Positions 18,631 through 28,015 of a DNA stretch of 64,000 bases are shown piece by piece. The DNA comes from Eleftheria terrae (GTDB taxonomy: Bacteria; Pseudomonadota; Gammaproteobacteria; Burkholderiales; Burkholderiaceae_C). The position numbers and the translations under genes are program-made. The DNA lies in assembly GCF_030419005.1 (NCBI RefSeq), contig NZ_CP106951.1:1736001-1800000 (forward strand), read 5' to 3'. How positions within the stretch are numbered: the first letter of the stretch is position 1; each line of letters begins with the position of its first letter. Under the pieces are notes generated by a model. That model had not been told where the DNA came from. It worked only from the letters and a program-made list of their open reading frames with translations, and ran no database searches.

Positions 18631-18673
18631 TTGTCGTACAACAATGATGATCCATGACGCGGGACGGCGTCAA
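18631..18673 (-). promoter_or_regulatory. garD promoter with operator site 1
   Basis: On the minus strand a TTGACG box (18668-18673) and CATCAT (18644-18649) are 18 bp apart and form a plausible sigma-70 promoter. The operator TTGTCGTACAA (18631-18641, arms TTGT and ACAA) lies just after the -10 box, covering the expected transcription start 45-55 bp before the garD ATG. The arms fit FadR-subfamily GntR regulators. A protein bound here would block transcription, so repression is the simplest reading. Confidence 0.6.
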
Positions 18674-18739
18674 GCCGTGCGCCACTCCGCCCCTGGGCGG
18701 CGATAAAAGGGGACCTCGTGGCGACAAGTAATGCCGATG

Positions 18740-18750
18740 TTGTACGACAA
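18740..18750 (-). promoter_or_regulatory. garD operator site 2 (inverted copy of site 1)
   Basis: TTGTACGACAA is the exact reverse complement of site 1, and the identity extends to about 16 bases with the flanking GGTG. The centres are 109 bp apart. It lies 154-164 bp upstream of the garD ATG and directly beside the tandem repeat that starts at 18754. Two identical sites this far apart suggest cooperative binding or a DNA loop. Confidence 0.6.
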
Positions 18751-18753
18751 CAC

Positions 18754-18850
18754 CACCCCTCGTGCGCCCACCCCTCGTGCGCCCACCCCTCGTGCGCCCA
18801 CCCCTCGTGCGCCCACCCCTCGTGCGCCCACCCCTCGTGCGCCCACCCCT
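18754..18850. repeat. 15-bp tandem repeat, six perfect copies
   Basis: The unit CGTGCGCCCACCCCT is repeated six times without a mismatch from 18761 to 18850, preceded by the last 7 bases of a further copy at 18754-18760. It lies between the 3' end of codA and operator site 2 of garD, outside both genes. Perfect copies suggest recent slippage, so copy number may differ between strains. A plus-strand frame through it would read RAPTP repeats but shows no other sign of being a gene. Confidence 0.92.
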
Positions 18851-18873
18851 CGCCGGCCGCCCGCGCGCCCGAG

Positions 18874-20208
18874 TCAGCGCGTCGCCACCGGGCCCGCCGT
18901 CGTGAGCCGCACGTCCGCGCTGCCGCCGGCGACGGCCGCAGGCTGCCAGCTGGTGCTGGCGGGCCGCCCTGGCAAGCTCAGGCTGGCAACGGCGGCAGGC
19001 GTGGTGGCCAGGACCTCACCGCCGCGCATCACCATCAGCCGGGTGGCGCGCAGGCGCAAGGCCTCGAACGGGTCGCGCGCCTGCAGCAGCACCAGATCGG
19101 CGCGGCAGCCGGGCGCCAGGCCGTAGCCGGGCAGGCCGAGCACGCGGGCCGGTGCTTCGGTCACTGCGTCGAAGCAGTGCCGCATGCCGTCCTGCCCCGT
19201 CATCTGGGCAACATGCAAGCCCATGTGCGCGACCTCCAGCATGTCGGCGCTGCCCAGGCTGTACCAGGGATCCATCACGCAATCGTGGCCGAAGGCCACC
19301 GTCACCCCGGCAGCAAGCAGCTCCGGCACCCGCGTCATGCCACGGCGTCGGGGGTAATGGTCGTGTCGGCCTTGCAGCGTGATGTTGATCAAGGGGTTGG
19401 CGATGGCCGCCACCCCCGCCTCGCGCATCAGCGGCAGCAGCTTGGACACGTAGTAGTTGTCCATCGAATGCATCGACGTCAGGTGGGAGCCCGCCACCCG
19501 GCCCTGCAGGCCCAGGCGCTGGGTGTGGAAGGCCAGGGTTTCGATATGGCGTGACAGCGGGTCGTCCGATTCGTCGCAATGCATATCGACCGGCAGGCCG
19601 CGCTCGGCCGCCAGCTCGCACAGCAGGCGCACGGATTCGGCGCCCTCGGCCATGGTGCGCTCGAAGTGCGGGATGCCGCCCACCACGTCCACCCCCATGT
19701 CGAGCGCCCGCTGGACCTGCGCGAGCCCGTGCGGCGAACGCAGCAGGCCGTCCTGCGGAAAGGCCACCAGCTGCAGGTCCAGGTAGGGGCGCACGCGCTC
19801 ACGGACATGCAGCAAGGCCTCGACCGCCAGCAGACGCGGATCGCAGACATCCACATGGGAACGGATGGCGAGCAGCCCCTTGGCCACCGCCCAGTCGCAG
19901 TAGGCGAGCGCCCGCTGCACCAGCGCTTCCTGCGTCAGCAAGGGCTTGAGTTCACCCCACAGTGCAATGCCCTCCAGCAGCGTGCCGCTCGCGTTCACGC
20001 GCGGCAGGCCGTAGCTGAGCGTGGAGTCCATATGGAAATGCGCATCCACGAACGGCGGGCTCACCAGCTGGCCGGCGGCGTCGATCTCGCGGCCGGCCTG
20101 GGCCGGCAGCGCCGGCTGCACCGCCACGATGCGTCCGGCCTGGATGCCGATGTCTTGATCGAGCCGGCCGTCGGGCAGGGTGCAGTGGCGCAGGATGATG
20201 TCGAGCAT
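18874..20208 (-). CDS. codA: cytosine deaminase-like amidohydrolase
   Basis: A 444-residue amidohydrolase very like E. coli CodA, which deaminates cytosine to uracil and ammonia. The metal ligands are visible: DAHFHMD (His57, His59), [19 protein letters not shown] (the His and the catalytic Glu), [10 protein letters not shown] (third His) and [14 protein letters not shown] (Asp ligand). CodA-specific stretches [16 protein letters not shown] and [20 protein letters not shown] are conserved. The ATG at 20208 has a GGGAGG box just upstream. Related isoguanine or creatinine deaminases share this fold, so the exact base is inferred. No codB transporter is adjacent. The last 35 residues, Ala/Pro/Ser-rich, extend beyond the family. 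Confidence 0.85.
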   Translation of the reverse strand: MLDIILRHCTLPDGRLDQDIGIQAGRIVAVQPALPAQAGREIDAAGQLVSPPFVDAHFHMDSTLSYGLPRVNASGTLLEGIALWGELKPLLTQEALVQRALAYCDWAVAKGLLAIRSHVDVCDPRLLAVEALLHVRERVRPYLDLQLVAFPQDGLLRSPHGLAQVQRALDMGVDVVGGIPHFERTMAEGAESVRLLCELAAERGLPVDMHCDESDDPLSRHIETLAFHTQRLGLQGRVAGSHLTSMHSMDNYYVSKLLPLMREAGVAAIANPLINITLQGRHDHYPRRRGMTRVPELLAAGVTVAFGHDCVMDPWYSLGSADMLEVAHMGLHVAQMTGQDGMRHCFDAVTEAPARVLGLPGYGLAPGCRADLVLLQARDPFEALRLRATRLMVMRGGEVLATTPAAVASLSLPGRPASTSWQPAAVAGGSADVRLTTAGPVATR

Positions 20209-20356
20209 GGAGCCTCCCGGGAAGTGCATGGACCGGCAATGCCCGCATGCTGCCACGACGGGGCGTCGGCGCGACCGGCCCTGCCCCCTGCCAGCGCCTC
20301 GGAGGGGGGGCCGCTATGATGGGGCGCTTCCTCTCCTTCGCCGCACGGCCGTCACG

Positions 20357-20962
20357 ATGCCTCCTCTGCCTCCCGTCATCAAAGCCCTGCTCCTGGTCAA
20401 TGTCGCCGCCTACTGCCTCGATGTGGTCACCGGCGGCTGGCTCACCCTCTGGTTCGGACTGTGGTCGCTGAACAGCGGCCAGTTCATGCCCTGGCAGGTC
20501 GTCACCCACGCCTTTCTGCACAGCAACGCCCTGCACCTGTTCCTGAACATGCTCGGCTTGTGGATGTTCGGCGTCGAGCTGGAGCGGATGTGGGGCAGCA
20601 AGCGCTTCCTGCAGTTCTACACCGCCGGCCTGCTGAGCGCGGCAGTGGTGCAGGTCCTGTTCACCGTGGTGGTCGGCGGCAGGTCGGTGTCCATGGGAGC
20701 GTCAGGCGGCCTCTTCGCGATCCTGCTGGCCTGTGCGATGTACTTCCCCAACCGCACCATCATGCCGCTCTTCCCTCCCATCCCGATGAAGATGAAGGTC
20801 TTCGTCTTCGTGTTCGGCGCGATCGAGCTGTTCCTCGGTGCCTACCACGGCCACTCCGGCATCGGTCACTTCGCGCACCTGGGCGGCATGCTGGGGGGCT
20901 TCCTGATGATTCGCTACTGGCGCGGCCAGCCCCCCTTCAAGAAGCGCCGCCGCCTGCACTGA
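20357..20962 (+). CDS. rhomboid-family intramembrane serine protease
   Basis: A 201-residue membrane protein with six predicted transmembrane segments. Catalytic features of rhomboids are present: HLFLN in TM2 (Asn64), the nucleophile in GASGG (Ser116) and the histidine in HFAHLGG (His174). WMFGVELERMWG in loop L1 also fits. Rhomboids cleave transmembrane helices within the inner membrane; bacterial substrates are mostly unknown. The tail is basic (FKKRRRLH) and cytoplasmic. It diverges from codA and is followed 93 bp later by a trypsin-like PDZ gene, an interesting but unproven pairing of two protease-fold envelope proteins. Confidence 0.9.
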   Translation: MPPLPPVIKALLLVNVAAYCLDVVTGGWLTLWFGLWSLNSGQFMPWQVVTHAFLHSNALHLFLNMLGLWMFGVELERMWGSKRFLQFYTAGLLSAAVVQVLFTVVVGGRSVSMGASGGLFAILLACAMYFPNRTIMPLFPPIPMKMKVFVFVFGAIELFLGAYHGHSGIGHFAHLGGMLGGFLMIRYWRGQPPFKKRRRLH

Positions 20963-21055
20963 GCGGCGCCCGCCCGCCATGCCCCTGCTTTGAGCACAGG
21001 GATGGCGAAAGCGCGATGCTGTGGCGATCCGCTCTTGTCCACAGTGGGGTGCACC

Positions 21056-22192
21056 ATGGCTGTATCGCGTGCGTCTTGGCTCTCGCGTGTTGTCCGGCCG
21101 CTCCGGCTGCTCGTCTTGCTGACAGCCTGCGGCGCTCCGGCCGTGGCGGGCACCCCGCCGGCCGGCGCATCGGCTGCATCGGCTGCATCGGCTGCATCGG
21201 CTGCATCGGCTGCATCGGCTGCATCGGCTGCATCGGCCGAAGACGAGCCGGACGAGGCTGCCGTCCAGCAACAAGCGCGTGTGCTACGCCAGGCAGCCGG
21301 CTCGGTGGTCGGCGTGCGCGCGGTGGCCACGCCGCAGGCGCGCAGCACCGACAGCCTGGGCCCGGTTCGCGTGGGCTCTGGCGTGGTGATCGGCAGCGAC
21401 GGCACGGTCCTCACCATCGGCTATCTCATTGTCGAGGCCGAGCGGGTCGAACTGGTCACCACTGCCGGCAAGGCCTATCCGGCCCGGGTGGTGGCCTACG
21501 ACCCGGCCACCGGCTTCGGCCTGCTGCAATCGGTGCTGCCCCTGGGCATTGCGCCGGCACGGCTGGGCGCGTCTTCGGGGGTTGACGAGAGCCAGCCCTA
21601 TGTCGTGGTCAGCGGCGGCAGCGAGGCGGAGATGTCGCTTGCCCAGGTGGTCTCGCGCCGGCCGTTCTCGGGCTACTGGGAATACCACATCGAGGACGCC
21701 CTCTTCACCGTGCCGCCGCGGTTGGACCACAGCGGCGCCGGGCTCTTCAACCGCCAGGGCGAGCTGGTGGGCATCGGCTCGCTGATCGTGATGGAGGCCA
21801 GCAAGCCCGGCGTGGCCGAGCCCGGCAACATGTTCGTGCCGGTCGACCTGCTCAAGCCGGTGCTGGCCGAGATGCGCAGCCGCGGCGCCTCGGCGCGAAG
21901 CACGCGGGCGTGGCTCGGCGTCAACTGCATCGAGCAGCAAGGCCTGGTGCGGGTGGTCCGCGTCAATGCCGACAGCCCGGCGGAGCAGGCCGGCGTGCAG
22001 CCGGGCGACCTGATCCTGAAGCTCGACGGCTTGCCGATCGACAGCCTGGAGACCTTCTACAAGAAGCTCTGGGACCATGCCCAGCCCGAGCGAGAAGTGA
22101 CGCTGGAGATCGGTCGCGGCGCCAGCGTGCAAAGCAAGAAGGCGCACACAGTGGACCGCATGAAGACGCTGCGCCGGTCGGTGGGGATCTGA
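21056..22192 (+). CDS. degenerate trypsin-like (S1C/HtrA-fold) PDZ protein, probable lipoprotein
   Basis: A 378-residue exported protein. The N-terminus has a hydrophobic segment ending in LTAC, a lipobox, so lipid attachment at about residue 25 is likely. An Ala/Ser repeat (residues 38-60, from a 9-bp DNA repeat) forms a linker. The HtrA-like domain runs from about 75 to 265, and a PDZ domain (WLGVNCIEQQG, SPAEQAGVQPGDLILKLDG) ends it. The catalytic triad is broken: the TNAHV histidine position reads TIGYLI, the DIAL aspartate position reads TGFGLL, and only the serine survives in DHSGAGLFN. It is therefore probably a binding or scaffold protein rather than a protease. Confidence 0.8.
   Translation: MAVSRASWLSRVVRPLRLLVLLTACGAPAVAGTPPAGASAASAASAASAASAASAASAASAEDEPDEAAVQQQARVLRQAAGSVVGVRAVATPQARSTDSLGPVRVGSGVVIGSDGTVLTIGYLIVEAERVELVTTAGKAYPARVVAYDPATGFGLLQSVLPLGIAPARLGASSGVDESQPYVVVSGGSEAEMSLAQVVSRRPFSGYWEYHIEDALFTVPPRLDHSGAGLFNRQGELVGIGSLIVMEASKPGVAEPGNMFVPVDLLKPVLAEMRSRGASARSTRAWLGVNCIEQQGLVRVVRVNADSPAEQAGVQPGDLILKLDGLPIDSLETFYKKLWDHAQPEREVTLEIGRGASVQSKKAHTVDRMKTLRRSVGI
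21167..21238 (+). repeat. 9-bp tandem repeat inside the PDZ protein gene
   Basis: GCATCGGCT is repeated seven times perfectly (21167-21229) plus one copy with a single change (21230-21238). The unit is three codons (Ala-Ser-Ala), so gain or loss of copies keeps the frame and only changes linker length between the lipid anchor and the protease-like fold. Confidence 0.95.
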
Positions 22193-22329
22193 GCCGGGCC
22201 CACGCCCGCCGCGCGCGACACATGCCGCGGGGCGCCCACCCTCGATCGGGCGGCCAGCCTGGAAGCGCATCGGCACCGCCCGCCGCCCGACGTCAGGACA
22301 GGAAGCAGCCAGGCGGCGGTCGGCTTCCG

Positions 22330-22878
22330 CTAGATCGGCCCGTGCTCCGCGTCGGCAGGCCGACCGGCCTCCTGCAGGATCCGCTCGCGATCCGCTCCGA
22401 CCTTGTCCGAAACATCCATCCGCGACACGAGCGCCCCGTCGTCGAAGATGAGTTCACTCACTTGCCGGTATTTCCAGGCGGGCTGGAACCCCATATGCAC
22501 CTGCAGGTCGGCAATGAAACCTCTGGCAATCAAGATCCCGCCGGTGAAGGCGACCGGAAGCGCGATGCCGGCGTACTGCAGATCGAATTTCACCGACCCG
22601 GGCTCCTGCGGAATCGGGGCACGCCCGCCAAATGCGGGCGGCGGCGAGCAGCGATACTCTCGGCCCTGCCAGCTGCCGTTGTTGATCCTCAACCGATCGA
22701 GAACCAGCCGTCCCTCCAGAACCGTATAGGTGGCGACATACCCTCGCCAGCAGCACGTGGTGGTGCAACTCGGTGCAAACCCATGGTCCTCGGGACCGAA
22801 CAAGCCATGGCCGCGGGCACCGGCAAGATGATGGATGTCGCCATCCAGCGCGAAGAGGTCGGGGAGTTGCGCAGTCAT
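22330..22878 (-). CDS. hypothetical protein
   Basis: A 182-residue protein with no domain I can name. It has no signal peptide or membrane segment. A Cys-rich motif, CTTTCCWRGYVATY (about residues 38-51), follows an N-terminal region reading FALDGDIHHLAGARGHGLFGPEDHG. The middle reads LEGRLVLDRLRINNGSW, with a beta-rich pattern, and the C-terminal third is charged. The arrangement (a short name-like N-terminus, CWRG, then a display of beta-strands) recalls small uncharacterised proteins scattered in soil bacteria. Codon use is less GC-extreme than in neighbours, which hints at later acquisition. The start at 22878 is the first ATG in frame. Confidence 0.6.
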   Translation of the reverse strand: MTAQLPDLFALDGDIHHLAGARGHGLFGPEDHGFAPSCTTTCCWRGYVATYTVLEGRLVLDRLRINNGSWQGREYRCSPPPAFGGRAPIPQEPGSVKFDLQYAGIALPVAFTGGILIARGFIADLQVHMGFQPAWKYRQVSELIFDDGALVSRMDVSDKVGADRERILQEAGRPADAEHGPI

Positions 22879-23028
22879 GTTGTTTCTCGCATGGCGGTGA
22901 CGTGATCAGTGGGCGCTCCGCACCGCGACCGTGTTTGCGCTGGCCACCGCCCTCGACGGTCGTCGCGGGTCGACCGGGTGGTGGCCCCTCCCCGGCGGGC
23001 GCACAGCCACGGCGAAAGCGCCGGCGCC

Positions 23029-23928
23029 TCAGGCCAGCAAGCCGTCATGCACCCGCGGGTAGCGCAGGCGCAGCCGCAACTCCTGCTTCAGCCGCCGGTT
23101 CTCCAGTCGGCGCGACTCGCTCATGAAGGACAGCGACATCGGTGCGAGCTGCCCCGCCGCCTCGGCACGTGAGACACGCGGCGGGCGCGGCAGGCCGCAG
23201 AGGTCGGCCGCCAGGTCGAAGTAGTCGCCCATCTTCAGCTCGGTGTCGTCGCTCGCATGCACGACGCGCTGTGGCCGACCGCGGAACAAGGCGGCGACGC
23301 AGGCCCGTGCCAGGTCGTCGGCATGGATGTGGTTGGTGTAGACGTCGTCGTCCGGGCTCAGCACCGGCGTGCCGCGCGCAAGGCGCTCGCGCGGGTGGCC
23401 GCCGGGGCGGTCGCCGGCATAGATGCCGGGAATGCGCAGCACCGTCACGCACACCCCGCGGGCACGTCCGAAGGCGCGCAGGCGCCGCTCGGCATCGACG
23501 CGCCGCCGGCTGCGGTCCGAGGCCGGCGACACCGCGCGGGTCTCGTCGAAGCGCTGCCCGCCGGCGTCGCCATAGACGCCGGTGGTGCTGCCGTAGACCA
23601 GGCGCCGCACCCGCCCCTTGCGGGCCAGCGCCTGCAGCAGCGCCGCGGTGCGCGGATCCTCGTCCCCCTGGCCGGGCGGCGGCGCCAGGTGCAGCACCGC
23701 ATCGGCCAGGCCGCCCAGGCGGCCCAGCGTGGCCGGGTCGTCGAGGTTGCCGAGCAGCGGCACCGCGCCCAGCGCGCGCAGGGCGGGCATGGCCTCGGCC
23801 CGGGAGGTCAGTGCATAGACCCGCCAGCGCGCTGCCAGCAGCTTCAGGACCCGCTGGCCGACGTCGCCGCAACCGACGATCAGCAGGCGGGGACGGGCGG
23901 GCGAAGGGGCAGCGACGAAGGCGGGCAT
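23029..23928 (-). CDS. NAD(P)-binding epimerase-like protein (YeeZ-type SDR)
   Basis: A 299-residue extended short-chain dehydrogenase-like protein. The Rossmann motif is RLLIVGCGDVGQRVLKLLA near residue 12, and the catalytic-type region YGSTTGVYGDAGGQ and the later RIPGIYAGDR fit the NAD-dependent epimerase/dehydratase family that includes E. coli YeeZ. The usual YxxxK is replaced around RSRRRVDAERRLR, so it may bind nucleotide without being a classical dehydrogenase. The substrate is unknown. The ATG at 23928 gives the dinucleotide fold close to the N-terminus. It diverges from the reductase gene at 24009 with an 80-bp gap that must hold both promoters. Confidence 0.8.
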   Translation of the reverse strand: MPAFVAAPSPARPRLLIVGCGDVGQRVLKLLAARWRVYALTSRAEAMPALRALGAVPLLGNLDDPATLGRLGGLADAVLHLAPPPGQGDEDPRTAALLQALARKGRVRRLVYGSTTGVYGDAGGQRFDETRAVSPASDRSRRRVDAERRLRAFGRARGVCVTVLRIPGIYAGDRPGGHPRERLARGTPVLSPDDDVYTNHIHADDLARACVAALFRGRPQRVVHASDDTELKMGDYFDLAADLCGLPRPPRVSRAEAAGQLAPMSLSFMSESRRLENRRLKQELRLRLRYPRVHDGLLA

Positions 23929-24008
23929 GGCAAGAAGTGGGAACAAGGGCGAGCAGGCTTCCAGAACCCGGGCACAATCACGGGCGGCACAGTTTAAGAG
24001 GTCCTCCC

Positions 24009-25040
24009 ATGACATTCACCGTGACCGTGCAGCCCAGCGGCCACAAGTTCGAGGTGCAGCGCGACGAGACCATCCTCGCCGCCGCCATCCGCGAGGGCGT
24101 CGGCCTGCCGTATGGCTGCAAGGACGGCGCCTGCGGTTCCTGCAAGAGCCGCCTGCTCGAAGGGCGCGTGCTGCACGGCGCCCACCAGGTCAAGGCCATG
24201 TCGCCGGCCGAGGAAGAAGCCGGCTACACCCTCACCTGCTGCGGCACCCCGCAGACCGACATCGTCATCGAGTCGCGCGAGGTCGTCGGCGCCGGGCAGT
24301 TCCCGGTCAAGAAGATGCCCTGCCGGGTCAGCGCCATCGAGAAGGCCGCCGCCGACGTCGCGCTGCTCAAGCTGCAGCTGCCGGCCAACGACCGGCTGCA
24401 GTACCACGCCGGACAGTACATCGAATTCATCCTGCGCGACGGCGCGCGCCGCAGCTACTCGATGGCCAATGCGCCGCACCTGCAGGCCGAGAAGCCCGGC
24501 ATCGAGCTGCACATCCGCCACATGGTCGGCGGCAAGTTCACCGACCATGTCTTCGGTGCGATGAAGGAGAAGGACATCCTGCGCATGGAGGGCCCCTTCG
24601 GCAGCTTCTTCCTGCGCGAGGACAGCGACAAGCCCATCGTGCTGCTGGCCTCGGGCACTGGCTTCGCGCCCATCAAGGCCATCATCGAGCACATGCAGTT
24701 CAAGGGCATCACCCGCCCCGCGGTGCTGTACTGGGGTTGCCGCAGCCGCCAGGACCTCTATCTGCACGACTGGGCCTTGCAGGCCTGCGAGGCGCTGCCC
24801 AGCCTGCGCTACGTGCCGGTGCTGTCCGAGCCACGGCCGGAAGACGAGTGGTCCGGCAGCGTCGGCTTCGTGCACCAGAAGGTCATGCAGGACCTGCCCG
24901 ATCTCTCGGGGCACCAGGTCTACGCCTGTGGCGCCCCCGTGATGGTAGAGTCGGCGCAGCGCGATTTCGTCGCGCGTTGCGGGCTGCCGGAAGCCGAGTT
25001 CTACGCCGATTCCTTCACCTCTGAAGCGGATAAGCATTGA
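24009..25040 (+). CDS. 2Fe-2S ferredoxin/FNR-type oxidoreductase (AscD-like)
   Basis: A 343-residue fusion of an N-terminal plant-type ferredoxin and a flavin reductase. The [2Fe-2S] cysteines are Cys37, Cys42, Cys45 (GCKDGACGSCK) and Cys77 or 78. FAD binding is shown by RSYSMANAP (RxYS), and NAD binding by LLASGTGFAPIKAII and the C-terminal CGAPVMVESAQ. In Burkholderiales such genes are usually named CDP-6-deoxy-delta-3,4-glucoseen reductase after AscD, but the partner is unknown and the name should not be taken as a function. It could equally serve an oxygenase. A Bug-type receptor gene follows 128 bp later. Confidence 0.88.
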   Translation: MTFTVTVQPSGHKFEVQRDETILAAAIREGVGLPYGCKDGACGSCKSRLLEGRVLHGAHQVKAMSPAEEEAGYTLTCCGTPQTDIVIESREVVGAGQFPVKKMPCRVSAIEKAAADVALLKLQLPANDRLQYHAGQYIEFILRDGARRSYSMANAPHLQAEKPGIELHIRHMVGGKFTDHVFGAMKEKDILRMEGPFGSFFLREDSDKPIVLLASGTGFAPIKAIIEHMQFKGITRPAVLYWGCRSRQDLYLHDWALQACEALPSLRYVPVLSEPRPEDEWSGSVGFVHQKVMQDLPDLSGHQVYACGAPVMVESAQRDFVARCGLPEAEFYADSFTSEADKH

Positions 25041-25168
25041 GACCCCCGCCGCACGGCGGCCGCCACCTGCGGTCGCTGCCGCGGCCCGGACAGCCCCCCT
25101 CCCCCGGGTGCACCGCTTTTGCCGCGCCCGCTCTTGTCGGCCTCGACGCCATCACTGAGCAGTAGCCC

Positions 25169-26146
25169 ATGAATCGACGCCTCTGGCTGCAGACACAGGC
25201 CGCGCTGGCCGCCGGACTGTGCACGCCTTCCCTCCTGCGTGCACAGAACCGCATCGTGAAGCTGGTGGTGCCCTACCCTGCCGGCGGCCCGCTCGATGCC
25301 ATTGCGCGGGTGCTTGCCGAGCGGGCGCGCGAGCAGCTCGGCACGGTGATTGTCGAGAACCGCCCGGGCGCCGGCGGCAACCTGGGTGCCGACCTGGTGG
25401 CCAAGGCCCCGCCGGACGGCAACACCCTGGTCATGGGCGCGGTGGCGACCCACGCGATCAATCCCTGGCTGTACGCCCACGTCCCCTACGACCCGATCCG
25501 CGACTTCGCGCCCATCACCCTGGTGGCCCGCGTGCCGAATGTGCTGGTGCTGAATGCCGAAAGCGCCACCCGGCTCAAGATCAACAGCCTGCAGGACCTG
25601 CTGGCCTACGCCCGGAAGAACCCCGGCAAGCTGAACTACGGCTCGGGGGGCAACGGCAGCGCCGGCCACCTCGCCGGTGAGATGTTCAAGAGCCTCGGCA
25701 AGGTCAGCATGGTGCACATCCCTTATGCAGGCGCCGCGCCGGCGCAGCTCGGGCTGCTGTCGGGCCAGGTGGACCTGAACTTCGACAACCTCGCCTCGGC
25801 CGCCGCCAACATCCGCTCAGGCAAGCTCAAGGCGCTGGCGGTCACTACCGACCAGCGCAGCCCGGCCATGCCCGAGCTGCCGACGGTGGCCGAAGCCGGC
25901 CTGCCCGGCTTTGCGGTGGACACCTGGTTCGGCCTGTTCGCACCCGCGAAGACGCCGCCCGAGACGGTCGCCCAGCTCAACAAGGCCTTTGTCACGGTGC
26001 TGCAGCTGCCGGAGGTCAAGACGCGCTTCGCCAGCTTCATGGCCGAGCCGGCGCCCACCTCGCCGCAGCAGTTCGGCGAGCTGGTGAAGTCGGAACTGGC
26101 CAAGTACCGCGGCGTGGTGCAGCGCAGCGGCGCCAAGATCGAGTGA
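25169..26146 (+). CDS. Bug/TctC-family periplasmic solute receptor
   Basis: A 325-residue member of the tripartite tricarboxylate transporter receptor family, greatly expanded in Burkholderiales. An N-terminal signal peptide with MNRRLWLQ ends near LLRAQ. Family stretches are IVKLVVPYPAGGPLDAIAR, VIVENRPGAGGNLGADLVAKA, DGNTLVMG, the HIPYAGAAPAQLGLLSGQVDLNFD region and MPELPTVAEAGLPGF. These proteins capture carboxylic acids or similar small molecules in the periplasm. No TctA/TctB membrane genes are adjacent, which is normal for orphan Bug receptors. The ligand is unknown. Confidence 0.92.
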   Translation: MNRRLWLQTQAALAAGLCTPSLLRAQNRIVKLVVPYPAGGPLDAIARVLAERAREQLGTVIVENRPGAGGNLGADLVAKAPPDGNTLVMGAVATHAINPWLYAHVPYDPIRDFAPITLVARVPNVLVLNAESATRLKINSLQDLLAYARKNPGKLNYGSGGNGSAGHLAGEMFKSLGKVSMVHIPYAGAAPAQLGLLSGQVDLNFDNLASAAANIRSGKLKALAVTTDQRSPAMPELPTVAEAGLPGFAVDTWFGLFAPAKTPPETVAQLNKAFVTVLQLPEVKTRFASFMAEPAPTSPQQFGELVKSELAKYRGVVQRSGAKIE

Positions 26147-26244
26147 CGCCGGCAGAGCCGCAGCGGCCGCTGAAGGAATGCAGCGACCGGGCTCGATGCA
26201 CGGAGGCGGCTGGCTTCGCCAGCCAGGGCCAGCCGCCGGCCCCG

Positions 26245-26269
26245 CTCGGCTCGGCTCGGCTCGGCTCGG
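26245..26269. repeat. pentanucleotide repeat (CTCGG)5
   Basis: Five perfect tandem copies of CTCGG in non-coding DNA after the Bug receptor gene. It is a simple sequence repeat that may slip; no gene or promoter is evidently affected. Confidence 0.85.
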
Positions 26270-26420
26270 CAGCGTTGCCCACCGATGCCGGTGGCGCATC
26301 GGCGAGGGCAGGCCATCACCTCATTGGGGAAGCGCCGGCCATCACGGCAGCCCTTTCGACGTCGGGCAAGGGCCCGCGCACCGGCCTCACCCGTGTAGCC
26401 GGGCCGCACCTCCGGCCATG

Positions 26421-26445
26421 AAAAACGGCCGCCCAAGGCGGCCGT
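26421..26445 (-). terminator. liv operon intrinsic terminator
   Basis: On the minus strand a perfect 9-bp stem, ACGGCCGCC with GGCGGCCGT around a 3-base loop (26425-26445), is followed by a run of T (the A-run at 26421-26424). It lies 29 bp after the livF stop and is a standard Rho-independent terminator for the livHMGF transcript. Confidence 0.88.
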
Positions 26446-26473
26446 CGGCGGCGGGAGGGCCACTCGGGCGCGG

Positions 26474-27190
<717 letters not shown>

Positions 27191-27219
27191 CTTCGAACGC
27201 TTTCGTATCAGGGGCGAGC

Positions 27220-28002
<783 letters not shown>

Positions 28003-28015
28003 CTTCTGTGCTCCC

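Larger units (their letters stand above)
26147..26473. other. 327-bp gene-free stretch with short repeat
   Basis: No gene is seen between the Bug receptor stop and the end of livF. It holds a (CTCGG)5 pentanucleotide repeat at 26245-26269 and the livF terminator at 26421-26445. The rest is GC-rich with no clear promoter or structure. Confidence 0.6.

Noticed and set aside
18731..19126. Plus-strand frame with RAPTP repeats
   Set aside because: The repeat is simply the translation of the 15-bp array, the rest is antisense to codA, and there is no ribosome site.
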